Assembly: GCF_035917235.1 (NCBI RefSeq)
Contig: NZ_CP108423.1
Span: 5,299,501 to 5,363,500 of the forward strand
DNA from: Streptomyces sp. NBC_01294
Lineage (GTDB): Bacteria; Actinomycetota; Actinomycetes; Streptomycetales; Streptomycetaceae
Direction: 5' to 3'
DNA length: 64,000 nt
Positions 7,751 to 16,010 of the stretch are shown in pieces; position 1 is the stretch's first letter; the number at the start of each line of letters is the position of its first letter. A program made the translations under genes and the position numbers. The notes under the pieces are model-generated. The model was not told the origin of the DNA. It worked only from the letters and a program-made list of their open reading frames with translations, and did no database searches.

Positions 7751-8536
7751 TCAGTAGTTTCCGAGGCCGCCGCAGACGTTGATCGCCTGCGCGGTCACGG
7801 GTGCCGCCGCGTCGGAGACCAGGTAGGAGACGAGGCCGGCCACCTCCTCGGGGGTGGAGTAGCGGCCGAGCGGGATCTTCGCCTCGAAGCGTTCGAGGAT
7901 CGCCTCCTCGGTCGTCTCGAAGTGGGCGGCGTAACCCTGCCGCACCCGCTGCGCCATCGGGGTCTCCACGTAGCCGGGGCAGACGGCGTTGACCGTGACG
8001 CCCGTCTTCGCGAGTTCGAGCCCCAGGGCCTTCGTGAAGCCGATGACACCGTGCTTGGACGCCGAGTAGGGCGCGCCGAGCACGACGCCCTGCTTGCCGC
8101 CGGTCGAGGCGATGTTGATGATCCGGCCCCAGCCGCGCTCGACGGGGTTGCCCGCCTTGAGCACCGCGCGCGTCATCAGGAAGACGCTGTTCAGGTTGGT
8201 GTCGATCACGTCGTACCAGAGCTCGTCCGCGATCTCCGCGGTCGCGCCGCCACCGCTGCGGCCGGCGTTGTTGACGAGGACGTCCACCCGTCCGTACCGC
8301 TCCACGACCGTGTCGACGAGGCGGGCGACGTCCTCGGGCTTGCGCACGTCGGCGGCCAGGCCGTCGGCCGCGTGGCCGTCCGCCCGGAGCTTGTCGACCG
8401 TCTCCCGGACGGTCTCGGGGTTCCGCGCGCAGAGGAAGACCGTGAGCCCCTGGCCCGCGAGGTTCTCGGCGATGGCCAGGCCTATTCCGCTCGTCCCACC
8501 GGTGATCAGCGCCACCTGCTGGTCGTTGTCCGCCAT
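7751..8536 (-). CDS. Type II polyketide C-9 ketoreductase (ActIII family)
   Basis: A 261-aa SDR that reduces the C-9 ketone of the nascent chain, the first tailoring step in angucycline-type biosynthesis. It shows the cofactor loop TGGTSGIG at 12-19, NNAGRSGGG at 89-97 typical of the ActIII group, Ser144, Tyr157 and Lys161 as catalytic residues, and the C-terminal INVCGGLGNY. The ATG follows GGAGCAGGCGG. It is divergent from the methyltransferase homolog at 8756, and the shared operator at 8627-8657 lies between them. Its presence implies a reduced (C9) polyketide, consistent with an angucycline or anthracycline scaffold. Confidence 0.92.
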   Translation of the reverse strand: MADNDQQVALITGGTSGIGLAIAENLAGQGLTVFLCARNPETVRETVDKLRADGHAADGLAADVRKPEDVARLVDTVVERYGRVDVLVNNAGRSGGGATAEIADELWYDVIDTNLNSVFLMTRAVLKAGNPVERGWGRIINIASTGGKQGVVLGAPYSASKHGVIGFTKALGLELAKTGVTVNAVCPGYVETPMAQRVRQGYAAHFETTEEAILERFEAKIPLGRYSTPEEVAGLVSYLVSDAAAPVTAQAINVCGGLGNY

Positions 8537-8626
8537 TCCGCCTGCTCCTTCTCCGGGTGTATGTAGGGTCGGAACAAGCTGACAAAGAAGCCCGGATTAC
8601 CGGTCGAGTGCCGGTGGAGGTAACTC

Positions 8627-8657
8627 CGTTCAACCGCCCACATTCTCCGGTTGAACG
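8627..8657. promoter_or_regulatory. Candidate operator, shared motif copy 2
   Basis: CGTTCAA at 8627-8633 and TTGAACG at 8651-8657, again 17 bases apart, between the divergent ketoreductase and methyltransferase-like genes. The first ten bases (CGTTCAACCG) equal those of copy 1 at 4921. Confidence 0.6.
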
Positions 8658-8688
8658 TTCGAGGAAAAAATTCAATAAAGGCCGGGAG

Positions 8689-8718
8689 TTGCGGGTCCGA
8701 GAAGCGTCGACCTAGTGT
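8689..8718 (+). promoter_or_regulatory. Candidate promoter for the methyltransferase-like gene
   Basis: TTGCGG at 8689-8694 and TAGTGT at 8713-8718 are separated by 18 bases and resemble a vegetative Streptomyces promoter. They lie 38 bp upstream of the ATG at 8756 and about 30 bp downstream of the operator. Assigned by pattern only. Confidence 0.4.
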
Positions 8719-8755
8719 CTGGAATCCACGAATAAGGCGCTCTGGAAGGAAAGTC

Positions 8756-9784
8756 ATGCCCGAATCGTCCGAGGTCCGCGACCAGTCGCTCTCGTACTCG
8801 CTGCTCGATCTCATTCAGGGGGCCGTCGTCACCCAGGCGATTTCCGTCGCGGCCAAGCTCGGCATCGCGGACGTCCTCGCCGACGGGCCGCTCTCCGTGG
8901 AGGACATCTCCAAGCGGGTCGGAGCCGACGCGAAGGCGACCCACCGGATCCTGCGCGCGCTCAGCGGCCACGGCCTGTTCGCGGTCCGTCCGGACGGCCG
9001 GTTCGAGCAGACGCCGCTTTCCGACAAGCTCCGTGACGACGTCCCGGACTCGATGCGCGGCTTCGCCCTGCTCATGAGCCACCCGCTGCTGTGGGAGGAG
9101 TGGGGCCACCTGTTCACCACCGTGGAGACCGGCGAGCCCAACCTGCCGAAGCTGCGCGGCATGGGCGCACTGGACTACTTCCAGGCGAACCCCGCGTACA
9201 TGGGCGTCTTCTTCCAGGCGTTCGGTCAGCTCTCGGAGTCGGAGACCGACCCGATCCTGGCCGCCTACGACTTCTCCGGGTTCGGCACCGTGGTGGACGT
9301 CATCGCCGGGCGCGGCAGCCTGCTCGCGGGCATCCTCCAGCAGGCGCCGGACGTCAAGGGCGTGCTGTTCGACTCCGAGGTCGCGACCGCGGACTCGCCG
9401 GCGCTCTTCGAGGCGGCCGGCGTGGCGGACCGGCTCACGATCGAGCACGGCGGCCCCCTCGACAAGCTGCCGTCGGGCGCCGACGCCTACGTCTTCAAGC
9501 ACATCATCCACGACTTCTCCGAGGAAGACGCCGTGACCGCGCTGCGCAACGCGCGCGAGGCGATCGGCCCCGACGGCAAGCTGCTGGTCATCGAGTACGT
9601 GCTCCCCGAGAACAACGAGCACCACCTCGGCCACACCATCGACCTCTGGCTGATGCTCATGCTCGGCGCCCAGGACCGCACGCTCGCGCAGTACACCGAG
9701 CTGTTCGCCAAGGCCGGCTTCAAGGTCACCAGGGCCGTCCCCACCACCGCGCCGATCTCGATCATCGAGGCGATCCCGGCCTGA
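8756..9784 (+). CDS. O-methyltransferase-fold protein, AlpH-like candidate for N-N group installation
   Basis: A 342-aa class I methyltransferase homolog: N-terminal dimerisation winged helix (about 15-100), then a Rossmann domain. The family glycine motif (usually DxGGGxG) reads D181-V-I-A-G-R-G187, so the SAM loop is altered. The catalytic-region motif KHIIHDFSEEDA is kept. The ATG at 8756 follows GGAAGGAAAG. In kinamycin biosynthesis the homolog AlpH is known to couple glutamyl-acetylhydrazine to the polyketide without SAM. Because this cluster also carries the N-N cassette, the same job is a reasonable inference. An ordinary O-methyltransferase is the alternative. It heads a plus-strand run to 15942. 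Confidence 0.75.
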   Translation: MPESSEVRDQSLSYSLLDLIQGAVVTQAISVAAKLGIADVLADGPLSVEDISKRVGADAKATHRILRALSGHGLFAVRPDGRFEQTPLSDKLRDDVPDSMRGFALLMSHPLLWEEWGHLFTTVETGEPNLPKLRGMGALDYFQANPAYMGVFFQAFGQLSESETDPILAAYDFSGFGTVVDVIAGRGSLLAGILQQAPDVKGVLFDSEVATADSPALFEAAGVADRLTIEHGGPLDKLPSGADAYVFKHIIHDFSEEDAVTALRNAREAIGPDGKLLVIEYVLPENNEHHLGHTIDLWLMLMLGAQDRTLAQYTELFAKAGFKVTRAVPTTAPISIIEAIPA

Positions 9785-9843
9785 TCCCCGGCGGGCGCAG
9801 CCGGTCCCCCCATCGCAGAAGTCGAGCCTCAGGACAGGAAAAC

Positions 9844-11334
9844 ATGGAAACCGATGTCATCGTTATCGGTGCAGGTCCCGCGGGACTGACGCTCGCGGCC
9901 GAACTCCGCCTCGGCGGCGCCGGCGTCGTCGTCTTCGAGCAGCGGGCCGAGCGGAGCTGGGAGTCGCGCGGCATCGGCTTCACCGCCCGCGCCACCGAGA
10001 TGTTCCACCAGCGCGGGATCCTCGAACGCCTGGAGAACATCGAGATCACCCGGCAGGGGCACTTCGGCGGCATCCCGATCGACTACGGGGTGCTGGAAGG
10101 CTCGCACTTCGGAGTGCGCGGCGCGCCCCAGTACAAGATCGAGGAAATGCTGGAGGACCGGGCGCTGGAGCTGGGCGTGACCCTGCGCCGCGGCTACGAG
10201 CTCACCGGCCTGACCGACACCGGTGACGGCGTCACCGCGGTCGTCGAGGGGCCCGACGGCCCCGAGGAGTGCTCCGCCCGCTACCTGGTGGGCTGTGACG
10301 GCGGGCGCAGCACCGTCCGCCGCCTGGTGGGCATCGAGTTCGCCGGCTCCGACGCCACCCGCGAGATGTACCTGGCGGACGTCAGCGGCTGCGACATCAA
10401 GCCGCGGATGATCGGCGAACTGCTGCCGAACGGCATGGTCATGGCGGCGCCGCTGGAGCAGGGCTACACCCGCATCATCGTCTGTGAGAACGGGACGCCG
10501 CCGGACCGGAGCCGCGAGGTGACCTTCACCCAGGTCGCCGACGCCTGGCAGCGGCTGACCGGCGACTCGATCCACCACGGCGAGACGCGCTGGGTGAGCA
10601 GCTTCACCGACGCCACCCGCCAGGCCACCGAGTACCGGCGCGGCCGCGTCCTGCTGGCCGGCGACTCCGCGCACATCCACCTGCCCGCCGGTGGGCAGGG
10701 GCTGAGCGTCGGCGTGCAGGACGCCTTCAACCTCGGCTGGAAGCTGGCGGCGACGGTCAAGGGGTGGGCCCCCGAAGGCCTGCTCGACACCTACCACGCC
10801 GAGCGCCATCCGGTGGGCGCGCGGGTCCTGCGCAACACGCTCGCCCAGGGGACGCTCAACCTCACCGGCAGGTCGGTCGAGCCGATGCGCAGCGTCATGG
10901 CGGAGCTCATCGCGATCCCGGCGGTGGCACGCCACCTGTCCGGCACGGTGAGCGGGTTCGACATCGCCTACAGGAGCGACGAAGCGGACGGCCCCGGCGC
11001 CGACCGGCCGGCGCACCCCCTGCTCGGCACCCGGATGGCCGACCGCGAGCTGGAGCTCGCCGACGGCGGCCAGGACCGGATCGCGCGGCTGCTGCACCCG
11101 GCCCGGGGCGTCCTGATCACCTCCGACGCCTCCGGCGACACGGGCCGGACCGCCGCCGGCTGGTCCGACCGCGTCGACGTGGTCCGGGTCAAGAGCTTCC
11201 CGGCCGGACCGGAGGAGGCCGGCGCCGCGACCGAGTCGGTGCTCCTCCGCCCCGACGGCTACATCGCCTGGACGGCGCCGGACGGAGGCGGTCTCGCGGC
11301 CGCGCTGCGGCGCTGGTTCGGCGAGGCCCGCTAG
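9844..11334 (+). CDS. FAD-dependent aromatic polyketide hydroxylase
   Basis: A 496-aa PgaE/JadH-type flavin monooxygenase. It has GAGPAG near residue 9, GCDGGRS in the middle, GDSAH at 273-277 (Ser in place of the first Ala), and a thioredoxin-like C-terminal domain ending in RPDGYIAW and an RWFG helix. The ATG follows AGGACAGGAAAAC. The block LGWKLAATVKGWAPEGLLD is identical to that in the genes at 1810 and 3329. It lies 59 bp after the methyltransferase-like gene, in the same run as the aromatase and ABM oxygenase. Likely one of the angucyclinone ring hydroxylases; position unknown. Confidence 0.85.
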   Translation: METDVIVIGAGPAGLTLAAELRLGGAGVVVFEQRAERSWESRGIGFTARATEMFHQRGILERLENIEITRQGHFGGIPIDYGVLEGSHFGVRGAPQYKIEEMLEDRALELGVTLRRGYELTGLTDTGDGVTAVVEGPDGPEECSARYLVGCDGGRSTVRRLVGIEFAGSDATREMYLADVSGCDIKPRMIGELLPNGMVMAAPLEQGYTRIIVCENGTPPDRSREVTFTQVADAWQRLTGDSIHHGETRWVSSFTDATRQATEYRRGRVLLAGDSAHIHLPAGGQGLSVGVQDAFNLGWKLAATVKGWAPEGLLDTYHAERHPVGARVLRNTLAQGTLNLTGRSVEPMRSVMAELIAIPAVARHLSGTVSGFDIAYRSDEADGPGADRPAHPLLGTRMADRELELADGGQDRIARLLHPARGVLITSDASGDTGRTAAGWSDRVDVVRVKSFPAGPEEAGAATESVLLRPDGYIAWTAPDGGGLAAALRRWFGEAR

Positions 11335-11525
11335 TGCTGTGACCGGCAAGGTTCACCGGGTCACGGCCCCCGGCACGGCACCTCGCCGCGTTGTCGGACC
11401 GCGCAGGTACGTCCAGTACGAGCTGCGGCCCTCCGCCTTGCGATGCACCGCACCGGACGCCGCGACCCGGCAAACCTTTCCGGCCACAGCACGAGAGGCC
11501 CCCCGCTACCGAGAGGAGAAGGAAC

Positions 11526-12485
11526 GTGACCGAGAACGCGATACGCGAGACGGAACACGAGATCAACGTATCCGCCCCTGCCGAGCTGGTGTACGCGCTG
11601 GTCGCGGACGTCACCAGGTGGCCGGAGAGCTTCCCCCCGACCGTGCACGCCGAGGTCGTCGAGAAGGACGGCGACACGGAGCTGATCCGGCTCTGGGCGA
11701 CCGCGAACGGATCCGCCAAGACCTGGACCTCCCGGCGCGTGCACGACCCGGAGGGCATGAGCGTGACGTTCCGTCAGGAGCGGTCGCAGCAACCGGTCGG
11801 CTCCATGGGGGGCGCGTGGGTGGTGGAGCCCGTCTCCGACACCTCGTGCCGCGTGCGCCTGCTGCACGACTTCCGGGCGGCGACCGACGACCCCGCCGAC
11901 CTGGACTGGATCAGCGAGGCCGTCGACCGCAACAGCGCGTCGGAGCTCCAGGCGCTGAAGGCGAGCGCCGAGGCGACCGGCCCCGACGAGCTCATCACCT
12001 TCGACGACACCGTGACCGTCGACGGGAACGGCAAGGACGTCTACGACTTCCTCAACGAGGCGCAGCTCTGGCAGGAGCGGCTGCCGCACGTGGCCCGGGT
12101 GTCGCTGGAGGAAGACGAACCCGGCCTGCAGGTCCTGGAGATGGACACCCGCACGAAGGACGGCAGCACCCACACCACGCGGTCCGTGCGCGTGTGCCGG
12201 CCCGCGACCGCCATCGTGTACAAGCAGATCGTCCTGCCGGCGCTGATGACACTGCACACCGGGCGCTGGCTCATCGAGGAGCGCGACGGCGGCGGGGTCT
12301 CGGTGACGTCGCGCCACACGGTGCGCATCAACACCGCGAACATCGCCAAGGTCCTCGGCGAGGACGCGACCGTGCAGAGCGCGCAGCAGTTCGTCCGCAC
12401 CGCCCTGAGCGGCAACAGCCTGGCCACCCTCGGCCTCGCGAAGGCCTACGCCGAGGGCCTCGGCGGCGGGCGCACGGCGCAGTGA
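11526..12485 (+). CDS. Didomain aromatase/cyclase (SRPBCC)
   Basis: A 319-aa polyketide aromatase/cyclase made of two START/SRPBCC domains, about residues 1-145 and 150-319. Each begins with a helix-grip signature: EHEINVSAPAELVYALVADV, then TVDGNGKDVYDFLNEAQLW. Didomain enzymes of this size aromatise the first ring of C9-reduced polyketides. The GTG at 11526 is preceded by GAGAGGAGAAGG and is preferred to upstream in-frame codons that have no family match. Its last bases overlap the start of the next hydroxylase gene (GTGA), implying translational coupling. It acts after the ketoreductase and before the small cyclase at 38048. Confidence 0.9.
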   Translation: MTENAIRETEHEINVSAPAELVYALVADVTRWPESFPPTVHAEVVEKDGDTELIRLWATANGSAKTWTSRRVHDPEGMSVTFRQERSQQPVGSMGGAWVVEPVSDTSCRVRLLHDFRAATDDPADLDWISEAVDRNSASELQALKASAEATGPDELITFDDTVTVDGNGKDVYDFLNEAQLWQERLPHVARVSLEEDEPGLQVLEMDTRTKDGSTHTTRSVRVCRPATAIVYKQIVLPALMTLHTGRWLIEERDGGGVSVTSRHTVRINTANIAKVLGEDATVQSAQQFVRTALSGNSLATLGLAKAYAEGLGGGRTAQ

Positions 12486-13624
12486 GCCCGTCCCGGGCGG
12501 ATGCGCAGGTCGTCATCGTCGGTGCGGGCCCCGTCGGGCTCCTGCTGGCCTGCGAGCTGAGGCGGGCCCGGGTCCAGGCGGTCGTCGTGGAGCGTCTGGC
12601 CGGCCCGATGACGGAGTCCCGGGCCAGCCAGCTCACCACGCTGACCGCCGAACTGCTGCACGAGCGCGGGTTCGACGCACTGCTCGCCGAGGCCGCGCAC
12701 GAGCCGCGGACGCACTTCGGCGGACTGGGCTTCGCGCTCTCCGCCGTCGACAGCGCGTACGCGGGCAACTGGAAGGTGCCCCAGTACCGCACCGAGGCCG
12801 CCCTGGGCGAACGCGCCGTGCGGCTGGGCGCGACCGTGCTGCGCGCACACGAACTGACCGGGCTCACCCAGCGGCCGGACCACGTCCTGTGCCGGATCCA
12901 GGGCCCCGACGGCCCGGCAAGGATCAGGGCGCAGTACGTCGTGGGCTGCGACGGCGCCCACAGCACGGTGCGCCGGCTCGCCGGGTTCCCCGTGACGGCG
13001 AAGGCCGCGACGAAGGAACTGCTGCGGGCCGACCTCACGGGACTGCGGATCCGCGACCGCCGGTTCGAACGGCTCGCCGGCGGCTTCGCGGTCGCCGCGA
13101 CCCGTGACGGCGTCACCCGGGTGATGGTGCACGCGTTCGGCGCGGGCGTGGCCGAACGCACCGCGCCGCCCGCCTTCGGGGAGGTCGTGCAGGCCTGGGA
13201 GCGGGTCACCGGGGAGGACGTCTCCGGCGCGGCCCCCCTCTGGCTGGACGCCTTCGACAACGCCAAGGGACAGGCCGACGCCTACCGGGTCGGCCGGATC
13301 CTGCTGGCCGGCGACGCCGCCCACTGGCATCCGCCGGTCGGCGGCCAGGCGCTCAACACCGGGCTCCAGGACGCGGTCGACCTGGGCCGCGCCCTCGCCG
13401 AGGCCGTGCACGGCGGCGCCGCGCCCGGATCCCTCGACACCTACCACGACCGACGGCATCCCGTCGCGGCCCGGGTGCTCGACCACGTCGCGGCCCAGGA
13501 ACAGCTCATGCTCGGCGGCCCCGAGGCCGAGCCGCTGCGCGCGGTCCTCTCCGAGCTGATCGGCCTCGACCGGGTCCGCGCCCATCTGACGGCGATGGCG
13601 AGCAACCTCGACCACCGGCTCTGA
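12482..13624 (+). CDS. Short FAD-dependent hydroxylase lacking the C-terminal domain
   Basis: A 380-aa flavin hydroxylase starting at a GTG that overlaps the aromatase stop by four bases. The FAD-binding GAGPVG, the middle GCDGAHS motif and GDAAH at 277-281 are present, so the catalytic core looks complete. The protein stops at SNLDHRL, about 110 residues short of its neighbours, and lacks the thioredoxin-like domain with the RPDGYVAW motif. No frameshifted remainder follows: the next gene starts 31 bp later. Some angucycline oxygenases have such short forms. It may be a naturally compact enzyme or one that works with a partner. Confidence 0.8.
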   Translation: MSPSRADAQVVIVGAGPVGLLLACELRRARVQAVVVERLAGPMTESRASQLTTLTAELLHERGFDALLAEAAHEPRTHFGGLGFALSAVDSAYAGNWKVPQYRTEAALGERAVRLGATVLRAHELTGLTQRPDHVLCRIQGPDGPARIRAQYVVGCDGAHSTVRRLAGFPVTAKAATKELLRADLTGLRIRDRRFERLAGGFAVAATRDGVTRVMVHAFGAGVAERTAPPAFGEVVQAWERVTGEDVSGAAPLWLDAFDNAKGQADAYRVGRILLAGDAAHWHPPVGGQALNTGLQDAVDLGRALAEAVHGGAAPGSLDTYHDRRHPVAARVLDHVAAQEQLMLGGPEAEPLRAVLSELIGLDRVRAHLTAMASNLDHRL

Positions 13625-13655
13625 CCAAACGACACGTAGGGAAGGCAGGAAGACA

Positions 13656-15143
13656 GTGCAGGATTTCGACACAGACGTGATCATCGTGGGGGCGGGCCCC
13701 ACGGGGCTGACGCTCGCGGGGGAACTGCGCCTCGCGGGCGTCCAGGCCGTCGTACTGGAGCGGCTGACCGAGCCGATGCGGCAGTCGCGCGCCCTCGGCT
13801 TCTCGGCCAGGACGATGGAGGAGTTCGGCCAGCGCGGACTGCTGGAGCAGTTCGGCGACATGGGCGTCATTCCGTTCGGCCACTTCGGCGGCATGCCCCT
13901 CGACTACACCGTCATACCGGGCGGCAACTTCGGCGTGCGCGGGGTGCCGCAGGCGTTCACCGAGGCCATCCTGAACAAGTGGGCGACCGGCCTCGGCGCC
14001 GAGGTCCGCCGCGGCTGGGCGCTCAGCGGGCTGACCGAGGGTGACGACGGCGTCGTGGTGACGGCGGAGACCCCCGAGGGCCCGCGCACCCTGCGCGCCC
14101 GTTACGTGGTCGGTGCGGACGGCGCGCGCAGTGTCGTCCGCAAGCTGTCCGGCATCGACTTCCCCGGCTACGAGGCCACCCTCGAGATGCTGATGGCCGA
14201 CGTCACCGACGTCCAGGTGCGGCTGCGTCCCACCGGCGAGCTCGGCGAAGCGGGCATGGTCGTCGTACTCCCCGTCGGCCCGAACACCACGCGCGTCGTC
14301 GTCTTCGAGCGCGGCGCGGGTGTGCGGCCGACCTCGGAGCCGCCGTCCTTCCAGGAGGTGGCCGACTCCTTCAAGCGCGTGACCGGCGAGGACATCAGCA
14401 GCGGCACCCCGGTGTGGCTCAGCTACTTCACCGACTCCAGCCGCCAGGCCGCCGAGTACCGCAAGGGCCGGGTCTTCCTGGCGGGCGACGCGGCGCACAT
14501 CCACATGCCGATCGGCGCGCAGGGCATCAGCGCCGGCGTGGGCGACGCCGTCAACCTCGGCTGGAAGCTCGCCGCGGTGATCCAGGGCCACGCCCCGGAC
14601 GGCCTGCTCGACACCTACCACGCCGAGCGCCACCCGGTCGGGGCCCGCATCCTGGCCAACACGCTCACCCAGCGCAGCCTGTACCTCGGCGGCCCCGAGC
14701 TGGACCCGATGCGGGCGGTCTTCGCCGAGCTGCTGGCGTACGACGACGTCCGCAAGCTCCTGGTCGGCATGGTCACCGGCCTCGACATCGCCTACGACGG
14801 CGCGGCGGGCGAGCACCCGCTGCACGGCCGCCGGCTGCCGAACTTCGGCCTCACCGCCGGCGCGGACGGCGAGACGACCGCGTACGAACTCCTGCACGGC
14901 GGCCGCGGCTTCGTCCTCGACCTGCGCGGCGGCACCGAGCTGAGCGCCGCCGCCGAGCCGTGGACCGACCGGATCGACGTCGTCACCGCGGACTCCCGGC
15001 CCGAGGGCGCGCTCGCCGACGTCGAGGCGCTGCTGGTCCGTCCGGACGGCTACATCGCCTGGATCGCCTCCGGCGGCTCCGGCGCGGCCGGCCTGACGGA
15101 CGCCCTGAACCGCTGGTTCGGCGCTCCCCGCGACTCCCACTGA
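13656..15143 (+). CDS. FAD-dependent aromatic polyketide hydroxylase
   Basis: A 495-aa PgaE/JadH-like flavin monooxygenase: GAGPTG near residue 12, GADGARS in the middle (Ala for the usual Cys), GDAAH at 277-281, thioredoxin-like C-terminal domain with RPDGYIAW. The GTG start has GAAGGCAGGAAG upstream. It is followed 58 bp later by the ABM oxygenase. In kinamycin the ring-opening oxygenase AlpJ works with the flavin hydroxylase AlpK, so this neighbour is a candidate for that partnership. Assignment among the hydroxylase paralogs is inference from order only. Confidence 0.85.
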   Translation: MQDFDTDVIIVGAGPTGLTLAGELRLAGVQAVVLERLTEPMRQSRALGFSARTMEEFGQRGLLEQFGDMGVIPFGHFGGMPLDYTVIPGGNFGVRGVPQAFTEAILNKWATGLGAEVRRGWALSGLTEGDDGVVVTAETPEGPRTLRARYVVGADGARSVVRKLSGIDFPGYEATLEMLMADVTDVQVRLRPTGELGEAGMVVVLPVGPNTTRVVVFERGAGVRPTSEPPSFQEVADSFKRVTGEDISSGTPVWLSYFTDSSRQAAEYRKGRVFLAGDAAHIHMPIGAQGISAGVGDAVNLGWKLAAVIQGHAPDGLLDTYHAERHPVGARILANTLTQRSLYLGGPELDPMRAVFAELLAYDDVRKLLVGMVTGLDIAYDGAAGEHPLHGRRLPNFGLTAGADGETTAYELLHGGRGFVLDLRGGTELSAAAEPWTDRIDVVTADSRPEGALADVEALLVRPDGYIAWIASGGSGAAGLTDALNRWFGAPRDSH

Positions 15144-15201
15144 CACCGACACGACGAACGCCCCGCCGTCGCGGGCGCCCTACCGTTACCGAGGAGACAC
15201 C

Positions 15202-15942
15202 ATGCCGTTCATCAACCCCGAAGACGGGCACCTGACCGTCCTCAACCTCTTCAAGACCGATACCCGCGCCCGCGTGGACACGCTCGTCACGGAGATGAAG
15301 AAGATCGTCGACGTGGCGGCGTACCCGGGCTGGATCTCCAGCACGGTGCACCGCGGCGAGCACACGCCGGGCACCTTGAACTTCATCCAGTGGCGCGGCA
15401 TGCAGGACCTGGAATCGCGTTACAACGACAGCGAGTTCAAGCACCACACCGTGCCGGTCTTCCGTGAGATCACCAACTACGTCCGCCTGATGCAGACCGA
15501 GGTGGAGCTGAGCCAGCGCCACCCCGGCGTCGACGTCACCGAGGTCTCGCCCGACCGCGACGACTACACGGTCGTCGAGATCCTCGGCGTGACCCCCGGC
15601 GAGCAGGGCGCCCTGGTCGCCGCGCAGGGCACCGCCCACTCCTGGCTGGTCGACGTCCCCGGCTACCGCTCGCAGAGCGTGATGCGCGGCATCCGCTCCC
15701 GCAACCTGGAGGGCGGCGAGGGCACCCTGGCGACCGTGGGCACGGACAACGACTTCGTCGTCGTCTACTCCCAGTGGGACGGCAAGGAGTCCTACGACGC
15801 CTTCCGCGCGCTGGCCGAGTCCGAGTGGTCGTCCGCCCGGCGCGGGTTCCAGGACAAGCGGAACTCGCTGACGAAGAGCGCCGACTGGAACGGCTACCGC
15901 GCCGTCCACACCCGGTCCGCCGAGCAGCCCGTGAAGGTCTGA
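15202..15942 (+). CDS. Two-domain ABM oxygenase, angucycline ring-B cleavage type (AlpJ/JadG/GilOII family)
   Basis: A 246-aa protein built of two antibiotic-biosynthesis-monooxygenase (ferredoxin-like) domains, about 1-105 and 115-240. Domain one contains WISSTVHRG and NFIQWRGMQDLE; domain two contains VVYSQWDGKESYDAF. AlpJ, JadG, GilOII and FlsG share this size and plan and catalyse oxidative cleavage of angucycline ring B, leading to benzofluorenes, jadomycins or gilvocarcins. The ATG follows GAGGAGACACC. It is the last gene of the plus-strand run and is followed by a strong terminator. It is the best single sign that the product is a rearranged angucycline. Confidence 0.85.
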   Translation: MPFINPEDGHLTVLNLFKTDTRARVDTLVTEMKKIVDVAAYPGWISSTVHRGEHTPGTLNFIQWRGMQDLESRYNDSEFKHHTVPVFREITNYVRLMQTEVELSQRHPGVDVTEVSPDRDDYTVVEILGVTPGEQGALVAAQGTAHSWLVDVPGYRSQSVMRGIRSRNLEGGEGTLATVGTDNDFVVVYSQWDGKESYDAFRALAESEWSSARRGFQDKRNSLTKSADWNGYRAVHTRSAEQPVKV

Positions 15943-15955
15943 CCCCCCGGACACC

Positions 15956-16004
15956 GACCACGCGTAGGGCCCCTGGCTTCCAGCCAGGGGCCCTACGCGT
16001 GGTC
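15956..16004. terminator. Strong bidirectional terminator
   Basis: A perfect 23-bp inverted repeat (15956-15978 with 15982-16004, loop TCC) between the convergent ABM oxygenase gene and the large unknown gene ending at 16011. Confidence 0.85.
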
Positions 16005-16010
16005 GCGCTC

